In this document: piece after piece, positions 52,778 through 62,257 of the stretch
Layout: each line of letters opens with the position of its first letter
Position numbering within the stretch: position 1 is the first letter of the stretch
NCBI RefSeq assembly: GCF_023667495.1
Contig: NZ_JAMOZL010000007.1
Span: 248,001 to 312,000, forward strand
Direction: 5' to 3'
Source: Dyadobacter sp. MSC1_007
GTDB lineage: Bacteria > Bacteroidota > Bacteroidia > Cytophagales > Spirosomataceae
Length of the DNA: 64,000 nucleotides
Notes under the pieces: generated by a model
Database searches by the model: none
What the model was told of the DNA's origin: nothing
What the model saw: only the letters and a program-made list of their open reading frames with translations
Program-made: the position numbers and the translations under genes

Positions 52778-55420
52778 ATGATTTCCAAAACTTATGCCCC
52801 CCAGGAGATAGAGGATAAATGGTATTCCTACTGGATCGATAACAAGTTCTTCCATTCGAAACCCAATCCTGACAAAGAACCCTATACCATCGTGATCCCG
52901 CCGCCGAACGTCACAGGCGTGCTGCACATGGGGCATATGCTCAATAATACCATTCAGGATATTCTGGTCCGTAAAGCCCGCATGGAAGGCAAGGAAGCCT
53001 GCTGGGTGCCCGGTACCGACCACGCTTCCATTGCAACGGAGGCCAAAGTGGTGGCGATGCTCAAAGAGCGCGGCATCAGTAAGCGTGACATTACCCGCGA
53101 CGAGTTTTTGGAATATTGCTGGGAATGGACGCACAAATACGGCGGTATTATCCTGAAACAACTACGGAAACTCGGCGCTTCCTGCGACTGGGACCGTACG
53201 AGGTTCACGATGGAGCCCGACTTGTACGATTCCGTTATCGACGTTTTCATCGACCTATATAATAAAGGAGAGATTTACCGCGGTCACCGGATGGTGAACT
53301 GGGACCCTCAGGCGCGTACAACCGTGTCCGATGAGGAGGTGATCATGAAAGAGGTGAACCAGAAGTTGGTTTACTTGCGATATCCTCTTGTTAAGGAGAA
53401 TGGAGGAGGGAGTATGGAGGACGGCGTTGTGATTGCTACTACCCGGCCGGAGACGATTATGGCCGATGTGGCTATTTGTGTGAACCCTGCGGATGAGCGT
53501 TACCAGCATTTGATCGGTAAGAAAGTGCTTATTCCGTTGATCAACCGTGCTATTCCAATTATTGCGGATGATTATGTGGAGATGGAGTTCGGTACAGGCT
53601 GTTTGAAGGTAACTCCGGCGCATGATACCAACGACTATGAACTTGGCAAGCGCCACGATCTGCCGATCATCGATCTTTTAAATGAGGATGGTACATTAAA
53701 TGACAAGGCGCAAATCCTGGTAGGGGAAGACCGTTTTGCGGCCCGGAAAAAGATCATCAAGATGCTGGAAGAGTCTGGTAACCTGGTGAAAGTCGAGGAA
53801 TACAAATCCAATGTGGGCCATTCGGAGCGCACCAATTCGGTGATCGAGCCGAGGCTTTCGGAGCAATGGTTCCTGAAAATGGAGAAGATCAGCAAGCCGG
53901 CATTTGAGAATGTGATGAACGATACTGTGCAGCTGATTCCGGCGAAGTTCAAAAATACTTACCGGCATTGGATGGAGAACGTTCGCGACTGGAATATCAG
54001 CCGCCAGCTTTGGTGGGGCCACCGCATTCCCGCTTATTATCTCAACGACGGAACGATCATCATCGCCAAATCGAAGCGGGAAGCGCTGCGCAAAGCCCAG
54101 CATGAATACCAGCTTTTTGCATTAACGGAAGAAGACATTACGCAGGATCCCGACGTGCTCGATACGTGGTTTTCGTCGTGGCTGTGGCCTATGTCGGTTT
54201 TTAACGGCATTAAAGAGCCAGACAATGAAGATATCAATTATTATTATCCTACCAATGACCTGGTAACTGCTCCCGAAATCCTCTTTTTCTGGGTGGCGCG
54301 GATGATTATCGCGGGTTATGAATACCGTGGGCAATATCCGTTCAAGAATGTGTATCTGACGGGTATCGTGCGCGATAAACAGGGTAGGAAAATGTCGAAA
54401 TCGCTAGGCAATTCGCCCGATCCGATCGATTTGATCGATCAATATGGTGCCGATAGCATTCGTACAGGCATGCTTTTCAGTTCCCAGGCGGGCAATGACC
54501 TGCCTTATGACGATAAGCTGATTGAGCAGGGAAGAAATTTTGGTAATAAAATATGGAATGCATTCCGTTTGGTCAAAGGCTGGACTGTGGACAGCGAGCT
54601 TCCCGTGCCCGAAGGTTCTCAACTGGCAGTTCAATGGTTTGAAAGCAAATTGAACCAGACTTTGGCGGAAGTACAGGATCATTTTTCCAAATTCCGTATT
54701 TCGGACGCATTGAATTCAGTTTATAAATTGATATGGGATGATTTCTGCGCCCAATATCTCGAAATGATCAAACCAGGCTTCGAGCAGCCGATCGATTTGT
54801 CGACCTACGATTCGACACTCGATTTCTTCGACAGGCAAATGCGCCTTTTGCATCCATTCATGCCCTTTATCACCGAGGAGATCTGGCAAAATATCATTGA
54901 GAGAAAAGCTAACGATTCAATTTGTATCGCGCATTTCCCACAGGCTGGAAATATCGATCAGACGTTGTTAAATGATTTTGAAATCCTGTTTGAGCTCGTA
55001 TCGTCAATACGGAATATGCGTAATGCGAAAGGTATCAGTCCAAAAACGGCGTTACCACTTGCCATCAGGACCGATTCCGCCGACCGCTATAACAGCCTTA
55101 CTCTATTGATTGAGAAACTGGCAAATGTGGAAGGCATCAGCTATGTGACAGGCGAAGCCGAGGGCAACTCATTCCGTGTAAAATCGGACGAATTCTTTGT
55201 GAACCTTGCCGATGAACTGGATGTGGAGGCAGAACGCGAAAACCTGCTTCGTGAGTTGGAATATACCAAAGGCTTCCTGGATTCGGTAGCAAAGAAGCTT
55301 TCCAACGAACGCTTTGTCCAGAATGCGAAAGGAGATGTAGTGGAGAAGGAGCGCCAAAAACAGGCGGACGCCGAAGCGAAGATTGCTACGCTGACAGAAG
55401 CATTGGAAAGGCTTAAATAG
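52778..55420 (+). CDS. valS: Valyl-tRNA synthetase
   Basis: 880-aa class I synthetase attaching valine to tRNA(Val). HIGH box PPPNVTGVLHMGHML (about residues 45-55), editing (CP1) domain TTRPETIMADVAICVNP, KMSKS box GRKMSKSLGNSPDP near residue 535, an anticodon-binding domain and a C-terminal coiled coil (ENLLRELEYTKGFLDSVAKKLSNERFV), which is typical of ValRS. Complete and collinear with the family. Confidence 0.98.
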   Translation: MISKTYAPQEIEDKWYSYWIDNKFFHSKPNPDKEPYTIVIPPPNVTGVLHMGHMLNNTIQDILVRKARMEGKEACWVPGTDHASIATEAKVVAMLKERGISKRDITRDEFLEYCWEWTHKYGGIILKQLRKLGASCDWDRTRFTMEPDLYDSVIDVFIDLYNKGEIYRGHRMVNWDPQARTTVSDEEVIMKEVNQKLVYLRYPLVKENGGGSMEDGVVIATTRPETIMADVAICVNPADERYQHLIGKKVLIPLINRAIPIIADDYVEMEFGTGCLKVTPAHDTNDYELGKRHDLPIIDLLNEDGTLNDKAQILVGEDRFAARKKIIKMLEESGNLVKVEEYKSNVGHSERTNSVIEPRLSEQWFLKMEKISKPAFENVMNDTVQLIPAKFKNTYRHWMENVRDWNISRQLWWGHRIPAYYLNDGTIIIAKSKREALRKAQHEYQLFALTEEDITQDPDVLDTWFSSWLWPMSVFNGIKEPDNEDINYYYPTNDLVTAPEILFFWVARMIIAGYEYRGQYPFKNVYLTGIVRDKQGRKMSKSLGNSPDPIDLIDQYGADSIRTGMLFSSQAGNDLPYDDKLIEQGRNFGNKIWNAFRLVKGWTVDSELPVPEGSQLAVQWFESKLNQTLAEVQDHFSKFRISDALNSVYKLIWDDFCAQYLEMIKPGFEQPIDLSTYDSTLDFFDRQMRLLHPFMPFITEEIWQNIIERKANDSICIAHFPQAGNIDQTLLNDFEILFELVSSIRNMRNAKGISPKTALPLAIRTDSADRYNSLTLLIEKLANVEGISYVTGEAEGNSFRVKSDEFFVNLADELDVEAERENLLRELEYTKGFLDSVAKKLSNERFVQNAKGDVVEKERQKQADAEAKIATLTEALERLK

Positions 55421-55447
55421 GATATTGAATTGTTTGAATTTTGAGAG

Positions 55448-55478
55448 GCACAGGACATCAGCGTCTTGTGCTTTTTTT
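55448..55478 (+). terminator. Intrinsic terminator of valS
   Basis: GCACAGGAC and GTCTTGTGC pair (one G-U) around a 6-nt loop, followed by seven T. It lies 27 bp after the valS stop. Confidence 0.92.
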
Positions 55479-55685
55479 GTTATGCAAGAACACTTTTATT
55501 GTCGGTCAGACATTTAAAAAGTGCAACGTGACGACTGCTTAATGTGCTCACCCTTAGGATTAATCAATGAATTTATGGAGATAAAATTATATTAATTTTT
55601 AAAAAATTTTATTAGGTTAAACTGTTTGGAAATACTAAAATTCCGGGTGTAAATTTCCCTCCAATCTGATGTAAATCAATTTACT

Positions 55686-56681
55686 ATGGCAACGAAAACA
55701 GCACAGGAACTTGCCCTGCCGGTGGGGGTTACCCTCGACCGGTTCATTATGCACAGCCAAAGTGCATTCCCTTATGCGACGGGTGAACTCTCGCAGTTAT
55801 TGCGTGATATCGCGATGGCCGGGAAGATCATTAACCGGGAAATAAACAGGGCCGGGCTGATCGACATTGCGGGCGGAAACGGCACGGAAAATGTGCAGGG
55901 AGAAAACCAGCAAAAGCTCGATATAGTCGCCAATATCCGCTTCATCCGTGCTTTGAAAAACGGCGGGGAGGTTTGCGCCATCCTTTCGGAAGAAGAGGAG
56001 GACATTATCCATACTGGCAACAACCACGGCAAATATGTGGTAGCTATGGATCCGCTCGACGGCTCCTCGAATATCGATGTAAATGTGTCTATCGGCACTA
56101 TTTTCTCTATTTACCGTCGCGTTACCCCGATTGACGGTCCCGCTTCGATGGAGGACTTTCTGCAAGGCGGGCGCAAGCAGGTTGCGGCAGGTTACATTCT
56201 CTACGGCTCATCGACAATGCTGGTTTATTGCACCGGTGATGGTGTCAACGGGTTCACTTACGACCAGTCGTTGGGTGAATTTATATTATCCCACAAAAAC
56301 ATCAGTTCTCCGGCGACGGGCAGCATTTATTCGGTTAATGAGGGGCATTATCACAGTTATCCGCCATTTGTGCAGCAATATATAGCGCAATGCAAATCGA
56401 GGAATTTCAGCGCGCGGTATATCGGTTCGTTGGTCGGGGATTTTCATCGTAATATGCTCAAAGGCGGCGTCTATCTTTATCCATCTACCAAAAAAGACCC
56501 GAAAGGGAAGCTCCGTTTACTCTATGAATGCTACCCGCTGGCATTCATTGCCGAACAATCGGGTGGAAAGGCGAGCGATGGCTTTGGAAGCATTCTGGAC
56601 ATTATTCCTAATTCATTTCACCAGCGTTCTCCACTATATATCGGGTCGGCTGCGCTTGTCGACGACGTTGTGAAAGTCTGA
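55686..56681 (+). CDS. fbp: Fructose-1,6-bisphosphatase class I
   Basis: 331-aa gluconeogenic phosphatase that hydrolyses fructose 1,6-bisphosphate. Metal-site motif [16 protein letters not shown] near residue 120, [11 protein letters not shown] upstream, GTIFSIYRR, and the C-terminal [20 protein letters not shown]. The order of motifs is that of class I FBPase. A 265-bp AT-rich spacer separates it from valS. Confidence 0.96.
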   Translation: MATKTAQELALPVGVTLDRFIMHSQSAFPYATGELSQLLRDIAMAGKIINREINRAGLIDIAGGNGTENVQGENQQKLDIVANIRFIRALKNGGEVCAILSEEEEDIIHTGNNHGKYVVAMDPLDGSSNIDVNVSIGTIFSIYRRVTPIDGPASMEDFLQGGRKQVAAGYILYGSSTMLVYCTGDGVNGFTYDQSLGEFILSHKNISSPATGSIYSVNEGHYHSYPPFVQQYIAQCKSRNFSARYIGSLVGDFHRNMLKGGVYLYPSTKKDPKGKLRLLYECYPLAFIAEQSGGKASDGFGSILDIIPNSFHQRSPLYIGSAALVDDVVKV

Positions 56682-56706
56682 CCGATGCCGACCGTTATAG
56701 TTTTCG

Positions 56707-56714
56707 TACCTTTG
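56707..56714 (+). promoter_or_regulatory. Putative -7 element of the DEAD-box gene
   Basis: TACCTTTG fits TAnnTTTG but sits only 4 bp before the start codon, so a transcript starting here would be almost leaderless. Treat as tentative. Confidence 0.25.
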
Positions 56715-56718
56715 CCAC

Positions 56719-58056
56719 ATGCAGACTACGCAAAACTTATTCGAGCAATTCAAACTCAACCGTCAATTGCTCAATGCCATTGAGGAGGCGGGTTATACCG
56801 AACCAACACCGATCCAGGAACAGGCTATCCCGCTGGCTTTGGCAGGCCAGGACATTCTGGGCATTGCCCAAACAGGCACGGGAAAGACCGCCGCTTACAC
56901 ATTGCCATTGCTGATGCGCATTAAATATGCCCAGGGAAAAGACCCCCGGGCGCTCATTATGGCACCAACCAGGGAATTGGCCATGCAGATTTCCGAGGCA
57001 ATCATGCAGCTCGGGAAATATACCGATATCCGGACCGTCGTACTATATGGCGGCGTAGGCCCGAAGTCACAGATTGAAGCATTAAGGAAAGGGGTCGATA
57101 TCATCGTTGCGACGCCTGGCAGGTTTATGGACCTGTATTTTCAGGAGGAAATTGTGGTCAAATACCTGAATGCAATGGTGCTCGATGAGGCGGACAAAAT
57201 GATGGATATGGGCTTTATGCCGCAGATCCGCAAGTTGCTCGAAATCATCCCGACCAAACGGCAGAATATGCTTTTTTCGGCGACATTTTCAGAAAAAGTA
57301 GAACGCCTTTCGCACGAATTCCTTGAATTTCCCACCCGCATTGAGGTAACACCGCAGGCCACTACGGCCGAGATGGTTTCCCAATGCCTCTATGAAGTCC
57401 CCAATTTCCGGACGAAAATCAATCTGCTAAGCTATTTGTTGGAGGACAAAGAGACGTTTAACCGCGTGCTTATTTTTACAAGAAGCAGGGAAGTGGCCGG
57501 ACTTGTACATCAGAACCTTCTGAACAGAGTAGTTCCTGAGGCAGAACTTCGGGTGATCCATGCCAATAAAGGTCAGAATACGCGGATCAATGCCATGGAA
57601 GCATTCCGGGAGGGATCTATACGCGTCATGGTGGCGACTGATGTCGTAGCCCGCGGGATCGATATCACGGAAGTTAGTCACGTTATTAATTTCGATGTTC
57701 CGTTAATTTATGAAGATTATGTGCACCGGATAGGACGTACCGGCCGCGCCAATAACATCGGGCAGGCGATTACCTTTATGACCGTCGCTGACGAATACCA
57801 TATCCGCAAGATCGAAAACATGATCCGGATGGAGATTCCAAGAGAGGAATTGCCGGATGACCTTGAAATAGTTCAGACGCCGCAGTTGGAAAACCAGGAT
57901 ATGCTCCGGGAAATCGACAACCAGCGCCGACGGGAAGACCCGACTTTCAAAGGCGCCTTTCATGAGAAGAAAAAAGTGTATAGGCCAGTTACAAAATCGC
58001 CCGGAAAAGAGGGGAAAGGCCGCAGGGGTGCTGGTGGGAGAAGTAAACGGAGATAA
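56719..58056 (+). CDS. DEAD-box RNA helicase
   Basis: 445-aa ATP-dependent RNA helicase of the RhlE/DeaD type. Motifs in order: Q motif (GYTEPTPIQEQAIPLAL), I AQTGTGKTAAY, Ia PTRELAMQ, Ib ATPGR, II LDEADKMMDMGF, III FSATFS, IV RVLIFTRS, V VARGIDITEVSHVINFDVP, VI HRIGRTGR. A basic C-terminal tail (KSPGKEGKGRRGAGGRSKRR) follows, as in many members, and likely binds RNA non-specifically. fbp lies 37 bp upstream. Confidence 0.95.
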   Translation: MQTTQNLFEQFKLNRQLLNAIEEAGYTEPTPIQEQAIPLALAGQDILGIAQTGTGKTAAYTLPLLMRIKYAQGKDPRALIMAPTRELAMQISEAIMQLGKYTDIRTVVLYGGVGPKSQIEALRKGVDIIVATPGRFMDLYFQEEIVVKYLNAMVLDEADKMMDMGFMPQIRKLLEIIPTKRQNMLFSATFSEKVERLSHEFLEFPTRIEVTPQATTAEMVSQCLYEVPNFRTKINLLSYLLEDKETFNRVLIFTRSREVAGLVHQNLLNRVVPEAELRVIHANKGQNTRINAMEAFREGSIRVMVATDVVARGIDITEVSHVINFDVPLIYEDYVHRIGRTGRANNIGQAITFMTVADEYHIRKIENMIRMEIPREELPDDLEIVQTPQLENQDMLREIDNQRRREDPTFKGAFHEKKKVYRPVTKSPGKEGKGRRGAGGRSKRR

Positions 58057-58123
58057 TGCAATACAATTCCAATAAAACCGTTTAACTTGGACAATAGAAA
58101 CCTATCTTCTATTAAAGTTATTT

Positions 58124-58864
58124 ATGAAAGAGTCTGTTGTAATTTGGCTTGCTATCATGATACCTGTATTGGGCTTAGCCCAAAATACGCATCTGGCAAG
58201 CGCGGGTCCAAGCACAGATACAAACGTTGCCCCCAAAAGACCACTTGACCTAAAAGAAAGGCGCATTTTGCCGCTTTTTGGAGAAGTAAGCAAGACCTCA
58301 GAACAAATCGATGAAGAAATCCGGTTTCTGAGCGAATGCGACAAATCCTTTTCCAGCCGTGCCGAAGCCAGCAGTTTTTTTGCTACCCGGGCCTGGGAAT
58401 ACCTTCAGGAGGGGTCGCTGGATACTGCCTGTTACCGATTCAACCTGGCCCATCTGCTGAACGACAAAAATGTAGAAGCGTACTGGGGCCTCGGAGTAAT
58501 CTCTTATCAGCGTGAAAACTGGGTGGATGCGAAACGGATGCTGAGCAAGGGAGTAAGTCTGGCGGGAAACAATGTGCCGCTGCTTGTTGACCTATCGACT
58601 GTGGAATTGAAGCTTTACGCGATCACGAGCAGAAAGGAAGAACTGGACGAAGCGTCGGAGCTTTTGAAACATGCAACTTCCATCGATTCTACTTATGCAT
58701 TAGGGCAATATAACCTCGCACTTTTGCATTATAATCTGGACGAGCTCGACAAATCCTGGGATCATTTACACAAAGGCCGAACGCTCGATTTCTCGCAGTT
58801 AAACCTCGATTTTGTACAATTACTGAAAGCCAAGATGCCGGATCCGCAAGGGTTTTTCAAGTAG
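58124..58864 (+). CDS. Exported TPR-containing hypothetical protein
   Basis: 246-aa protein with an N-terminal signal-like segment (VIWLAIMIPVLGLAQ). The C-terminal two-thirds contain TPR-like helical pairs: DTACYRFNLAHLLNDKNVEAYWGLGVISYQRENWVDAKRM and STYALGQYNLALLHYNLDELDKSWDHL. The middle segment FGEVSKTSEQIDEEIRFLSECDKSF is unique. It probably mediates protein contacts in the periplasm. It is 67 bp after the DEAD-box gene and ends before a strong terminator. Confidence 0.72.
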   Translation: MKESVVIWLAIMIPVLGLAQNTHLASAGPSTDTNVAPKRPLDLKERRILPLFGEVSKTSEQIDEEIRFLSECDKSFSSRAEASSFFATRAWEYLQEGSLDTACYRFNLAHLLNDKNVEAYWGLGVISYQRENWVDAKRMLSKGVSLAGNNVPLLVDLSTVELKLYAITSRKEELDEASELLKHATSIDSTYALGQYNLALLHYNLDELDKSWDHLHKGRTLDFSQLNLDFVQLLKAKMPDPQGFFK

Positions 58865-58877
58865 GCAAAAAGAAATT

Positions 58878-58917
58878 AAAAGGAAGGCTGTCACGTAACC
58901 GGGACAGCCTTCCTTTT
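58878..58917. terminator. Bidirectional terminator
   Basis: 15-bp perfect stem AAAAGGAAGGCTGTC with its complement around a 10-nt loop, with A and T runs on the two sides. It serves the TPR gene on the plus strand and the BtuG-like gene on the minus strand. Confidence 0.93.
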
Positions 58918-58935
58918 TTATTTGAAACCTGATAT

Positions 58936-60021
58936 CTACTTGAAGAAGAAACCAGTCGGCGACACTCCAACTTTCACGGAATCAACCAAACTGCCATCCG
59001 CACGGTACCGCACCGCGTATCCCGCCTGAGCGAGCGAAGGTGTAACACCCGCATACAGGAGCCCTTGTGTAGGATCCACAGCCAGGCCGGTGAAATTTCT
59101 CTTGATGAATGGAGTATTTACGTTAACCTGAGAATCGGTGATAGCAAACTTGTAGGTATTGCCATGAGCAGCAAAACTCGCGTCATACCACGTCAATACG
59201 AAGAAAATGGATTTCAGATCGGCGCTGAGCGTGAAGTTCGTTGGTATTTTCGAAGCGTCTGTACCGATGGGAAGTGTCGCTTCCACTGCGTAAGAATCCG
59301 GGCTCATCTTCAATGCGCTGATACCCGCGCTTACCCAAAGCTTTCCATTAGCGTCGATGCCGATCGGCGTAACGGTGCCATTCAGTGGGATGGATTTTGC
59401 CACTTCATCATTGGTGGTTGAAATCACCGTCAGCGTTTTGCCAGTAGAGAAGGTGGTCGTTCCTACAAATATCTTTCCGTTACTATAAATGAGGTTTTCC
59501 GGACCTTTCGCGATATCGATTTTTTTGATAACCTTTTTGGTGCTCAGGTCTATTACAGCAACATAGCCTGTGCTGAAAGTATAAGCTGGGTTGGTTCCCC
59601 AACAAGTTACATAAGCCTTTTTATTGGCAATAACCACTTCTCTCGGATTCTCGATGTCGGGTGCGCCGATGCTTCCTTCGGTTTTGAAGGTGTTGCTATT
59701 TACAAACTGAACTTTGTCCATTCCAGCCGCCGAATTATCGATCAGGATAATGCCGGTGCCTTCGAACGCGGTGTAATCCTGTACGCCACCGCCTAATGCC
59801 GACCCGTTGGCGTCTGCGAAAATTTCGGCCTCGGCAGTGCTCTGTTCGCGGGTGAAGTAAGAAATGCCACCATTATTTTGTAAAAAATTCCCCTCGTTCA
59901 TCACAAAAACCCCCTGTACATAATCTCCTTTCGGGGCCGGATCGCTTTGGTTACAAGACCATGCCAAAATGGACAAAAAGGCTGCTGCTACTACACTGGA
60001 TAACTGTCTTTTCATTTTCAT
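58936..60021 (-). CDS. BtuG-like beta-propeller surface lipoprotein
   Basis: 361-aa lipoprotein (lipobox LAWSC; acidic residues follow the Cys, in line with surface export in Bacteroidota). The body is a YncE/DUF5074-type beta-propeller: repeated blades such as GYVAVIDLSTKKVIKKIDIAKGPENLIYSNGKIFVG and VISTTNDEVAKSIPLNGTVTPIGID. It starts 4 bp after a TonB-dependent receptor gene and lies under a cobalamin riboswitch. In Bacteroides, BtuG propeller lipoproteins bind B12 tightly and sit on BtuB. By position and fold this is a BtuG homologue; binding is inferred. Confidence 0.82.
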   Translation of the reverse strand: MKMKRQLSSVVAAAFLSILAWSCNQSDPAPKGDYVQGVFVMNEGNFLQNNGGISYFTREQSTAEAEIFADANGSALGGGVQDYTAFEGTGIILIDNSAAGMDKVQFVNSNTFKTEGSIGAPDIENPREVVIANKKAYVTCWGTNPAYTFSTGYVAVIDLSTKKVIKKIDIAKGPENLIYSNGKIFVGTTTFSTGKTLTVISTTNDEVAKSIPLNGTVTPIGIDANGKLWVSAGISALKMSPDSYAVEATLPIGTDASKIPTNFTLSADLKSIFFVLTWYDASFAAHGNTYKFAITDSQVNVNTPFIKRNFTGLAVDPTQGLLYAGVTPSLAQAGYAVRYRADGSLVDSVKVGVSPTGFFFK

Positions 60022-60025
60022 TGAT

Positions 60026-61948
60026 TTATTGAGAATCGTAACTAAAGGTTAAACTTAATGCAAAACTTCTTCCCGGCATTGCATTGTTTCTGACATTTAA
60101 ATAAAACGCATTGCCGACATTGAAGACCTGTCCCTGAAAACGCAGGGCGACTTTCTGTACTTTTATGGTGGACTCCGCAAGGATATTAACGAGCATATAA
60201 CCGTCCAGATACTGTGAATTATCAAAGGTCGTGTAACGCTTATCCACCGCCAGCACTTGTCCGGTCAGCCTGACCGATTTATAACTCACAAAAGCGTTCA
60301 CATTACCGCTTTGGAGGGGCACGAAAGCCAGCTGTTTTCCGATGATGTCAGAAGAATAAGCGTCATATGCCCTTTCCTGGCTACTTTTATTGAATGCATA
60401 GCCGCCATTAATGCCAGCACCCAAGATAGCCGAGTGGTATTGGTAGCCTGCCTGCACCTCGACTCCCCGAGCCAAAACCTGTTGCAGATTTTCGACATGA
60501 TAACTCATCGCCGGGTTCCAGTACGTCCAGTCTTTGACCCGGTTGTGATATACTGTGACCGAAGAATTGAATGAATGGTTCGCAAATGGTTTGTATTTAT
60601 ATTCAATGCCCGCTTCCTTGTTCCAGCCGTTTTCAGGACGGACGTCGGGATTGCCGAGGTCTTTCCAATGGCGTTCATTCAGTGTAGGAGCGCGGTAACT
60701 CCTTGCATAAGACCCTTTCAGACTTAGGCGATAGTTTTCTTTTTGAACCAACTGATATTCGGCGCCGAGAGAAGGTGTGAAAGGCGGATCATAACCTGTT
60801 ATAAATGCCTGCCGGAGATTCAGTGACACAACAAGGCGTGGGCTGGCTTGCCAGCGAGTGAGCAGGAAAAGGTCAGCTCGGTTTTCTGTAATAGCCGGTC
60901 GGTCATAGCCTGCCACACGGGTCCGATAGTATATCCATTCGCCACCTGCTTTGAAATGGATATTGGCAAGTCCAGGCGTAAGGCCGAGGTTGAAATCTTT
61001 TTCGATCCTGTTGGAAAACCGGTCGGTAGTCGCATGATCGGGTTGGGAGAAATCACCTTTGGCATAATCTATAATGTCCCTCACCCACGCAGTCCTGACT
61101 GTAAACGTCCGAATCCGATAGCGCAGCATGGTCCTGTACGCCTCAGTAAGCGTCAATTCACGACCTGCAAGATCTTCGGGCGTAAGAACGAGCCGGTTGC
61201 GGGTCAGCCATACATGCGCTGAAATCTCCTGATCGTCTTTGGATTGGAAAAACAAATCCTGAACCAGGCCTCTTTGGCCTGATTGCGAGGGGAGCAATGC
61301 ATAGCCCCGCCGCTCCGCGTAAGGGAAATCGTTGTTCAGGCGGCCGTCATAAGCATTGGTTTTTCCCGACCAGCTCCATTTTTCATTGATAACGGAGCCG
61401 TACCGCGCACCAACTTGCCCCTGATAATTGTTGAAACGTTCATAATGCGCTCCCGCGGACACATGAAGCCCGGGTGCGGGTGCATTGCTTCCCAACAAAA
61501 TACTTCCGCCCACCGCATCCGTCCCGACGACGCTCGCCGCAGAACCATACTGGACGGAAAGCTGATCAAAACCGGCAACGGGTATCGTGGAAAAATCAGT
61601 TTGTCCTAATGTTGGCGCATTGATATTCAATCCATTCCAGAGAACAGCAGTATGATTAGCCGACGTTCCGCGGAATGAAGCGGTATTTAACTGACCCGGC
61701 CCGTAGTTTTTAAATGCGATCGGCGTGTAAAGCGCCAGCAGTTCGCTGATGTTTTGAAAGCGATATTGGATTAATGTAGCAGAGTCGATGCGTTGTATTT
61801 TAAGGCCGCTCATGAATTTTTCAGGAACAAAACCTTTGACAATGGCCGGCGCGAGATCGATGGTGTCGCTTTGGGCATGGGCGGACGAGGCAGGCAAGGC
61901 CAAAGCCACCATTCCCGATAATATCACCAAAAACCCTCTGATAGTCAC
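60026..61948 (-). CDS. BtuB-like TonB-dependent receptor
   Basis: 640-aa outer-membrane receptor. The signal peptide ends SSAHAQ; a plug domain follows (RIDSATLIQYRFQNISELLALYTPIAFKNYGPGQLNTASFRGTSANHTAVLWNGLNINAP, then GSAASVVGTDAVGGSILL), then a long beta barrel ending in the aromatic strand RSFALSLTFSYDSQ. The start is a GTG at 61948; no ATG lies upstream in frame. The AdoCbl riboswitch directly upstream indicates that it imports cobalamin or a related corrinoid. Co-transcribed with the BtuG-like gene. The TonB/ExbB/ExbD proteins of this window could energise it. Confidence 0.9.
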   Translation of the reverse strand: MTIRGFLVILSGMVALALPASSAHAQSDTIDLAPAIVKGFVPEKFMSGLKIQRIDSATLIQYRFQNISELLALYTPIAFKNYGPGQLNTASFRGTSANHTAVLWNGLNINAPTLGQTDFSTIPVAGFDQLSVQYGSAASVVGTDAVGGSILLGSNAPAPGLHVSAGAHYERFNNYQGQVGARYGSVINEKWSWSGKTNAYDGRLNNDFPYAERRGYALLPSQSGQRGLVQDLFFQSKDDQEISAHVWLTRNRLVLTPEDLAGRELTLTEAYRTMLRYRIRTFTVRTAWVRDIIDYAKGDFSQPDHATTDRFSNRIEKDFNLGLTPGLANIHFKAGGEWIYYRTRVAGYDRPAITENRADLFLLTRWQASPRLVVSLNLRQAFITGYDPPFTPSLGAEYQLVQKENYRLSLKGSYARSYRAPTLNERHWKDLGNPDVRPENGWNKEAGIEYKYKPFANHSFNSSVTVYHNRVKDWTYWNPAMSYHVENLQQVLARGVEVQAGYQYHSAILGAGINGGYAFNKSSQERAYDAYSSDIIGKQLAFVPLQSGNVNAFVSYKSVRLTGQVLAVDKRYTTFDNSQYLDGYMLVNILAESTIKVQKVALRFQGQVFNVGNAFYLNVRNNAMPGRSFALSLTFSYDSQ

Positions 61949-62007
61949 GTATGCACTTCTTAATTGGCGGTCAACCTGTCATTTTTCCTCCGAAAACGAC
62001 AAAGTTC

Positions 62008-62176
62008 CTTGCTCTGGCAGGTCTCCTGGCTCGTCTCTGGGTCCGTCGCCTTCCCGTTGTAGAACAGTGGCATTGAAGATCGGACCGGTACTACAGACTT
62101 ACAGTTGCGGGGACAGCTTCCGGTTCAACGGAATTCCCTATTAAGCCTTATCGCTGAACAGAAGCAGCTTATGGCA
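62008..62176 (-). promoter_or_regulatory. Adenosylcobalamin riboswitch
   Basis: On the minus strand the leader contains, in order, the conserved cobalamin-riboswitch elements: AATAGGGAATTCCG, the core CTGTCCCCGCAACTGTAA, GCCACTG followed by GGGAAGGCG, and the B12 box GCCAGGAGACCTGCC near the 3' end. It lies about 60 nt upstream of the receptor start. In the usual mechanism, AdoCbl binding lowers translation or transcription of downstream uptake genes. Outer limits are approximate. Confidence 0.95.
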
Positions 62177-62186
62177 CCAAGCGTCG

Positions 62187-62194
62187 CAAAGTTA
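62187..62194 (-). promoter_or_regulatory. -7 element of the cobalamin-uptake operon
   Basis: TAACTTTG on the minus strand fits TAnnTTTG and sits just upstream of the riboswitch, giving a start site near 62180. A -33 box is not obvious. Confidence 0.55.
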
Positions 62195-62232
62195 GGCATT
62201 TCCACCGACTTTCGACTCTGTGGGATATCCCC

Positions 62233-62240
62233 TATATTTG
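62233..62240 (+). promoter_or_regulatory. Putative -7 element of the EamA transporter gene
   Basis: TATATTTG fits TAnnTTTG. It points away from the riboswitch and lies 18 bp before a TTG start candidate at 62258 and 75 bp before the ATG at 62315. Confidence 0.45.
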
Positions 62241-62257
62241 CCCAAATTTCCATCCGG

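Noticed and set aside
62105-62257. Upstream extension of the EamA gene starting inside the antisense of the riboswitch
   Set aside because: The added residues are not family-like and overlap the cobalamin riboswitch and its promoter on the other strand.
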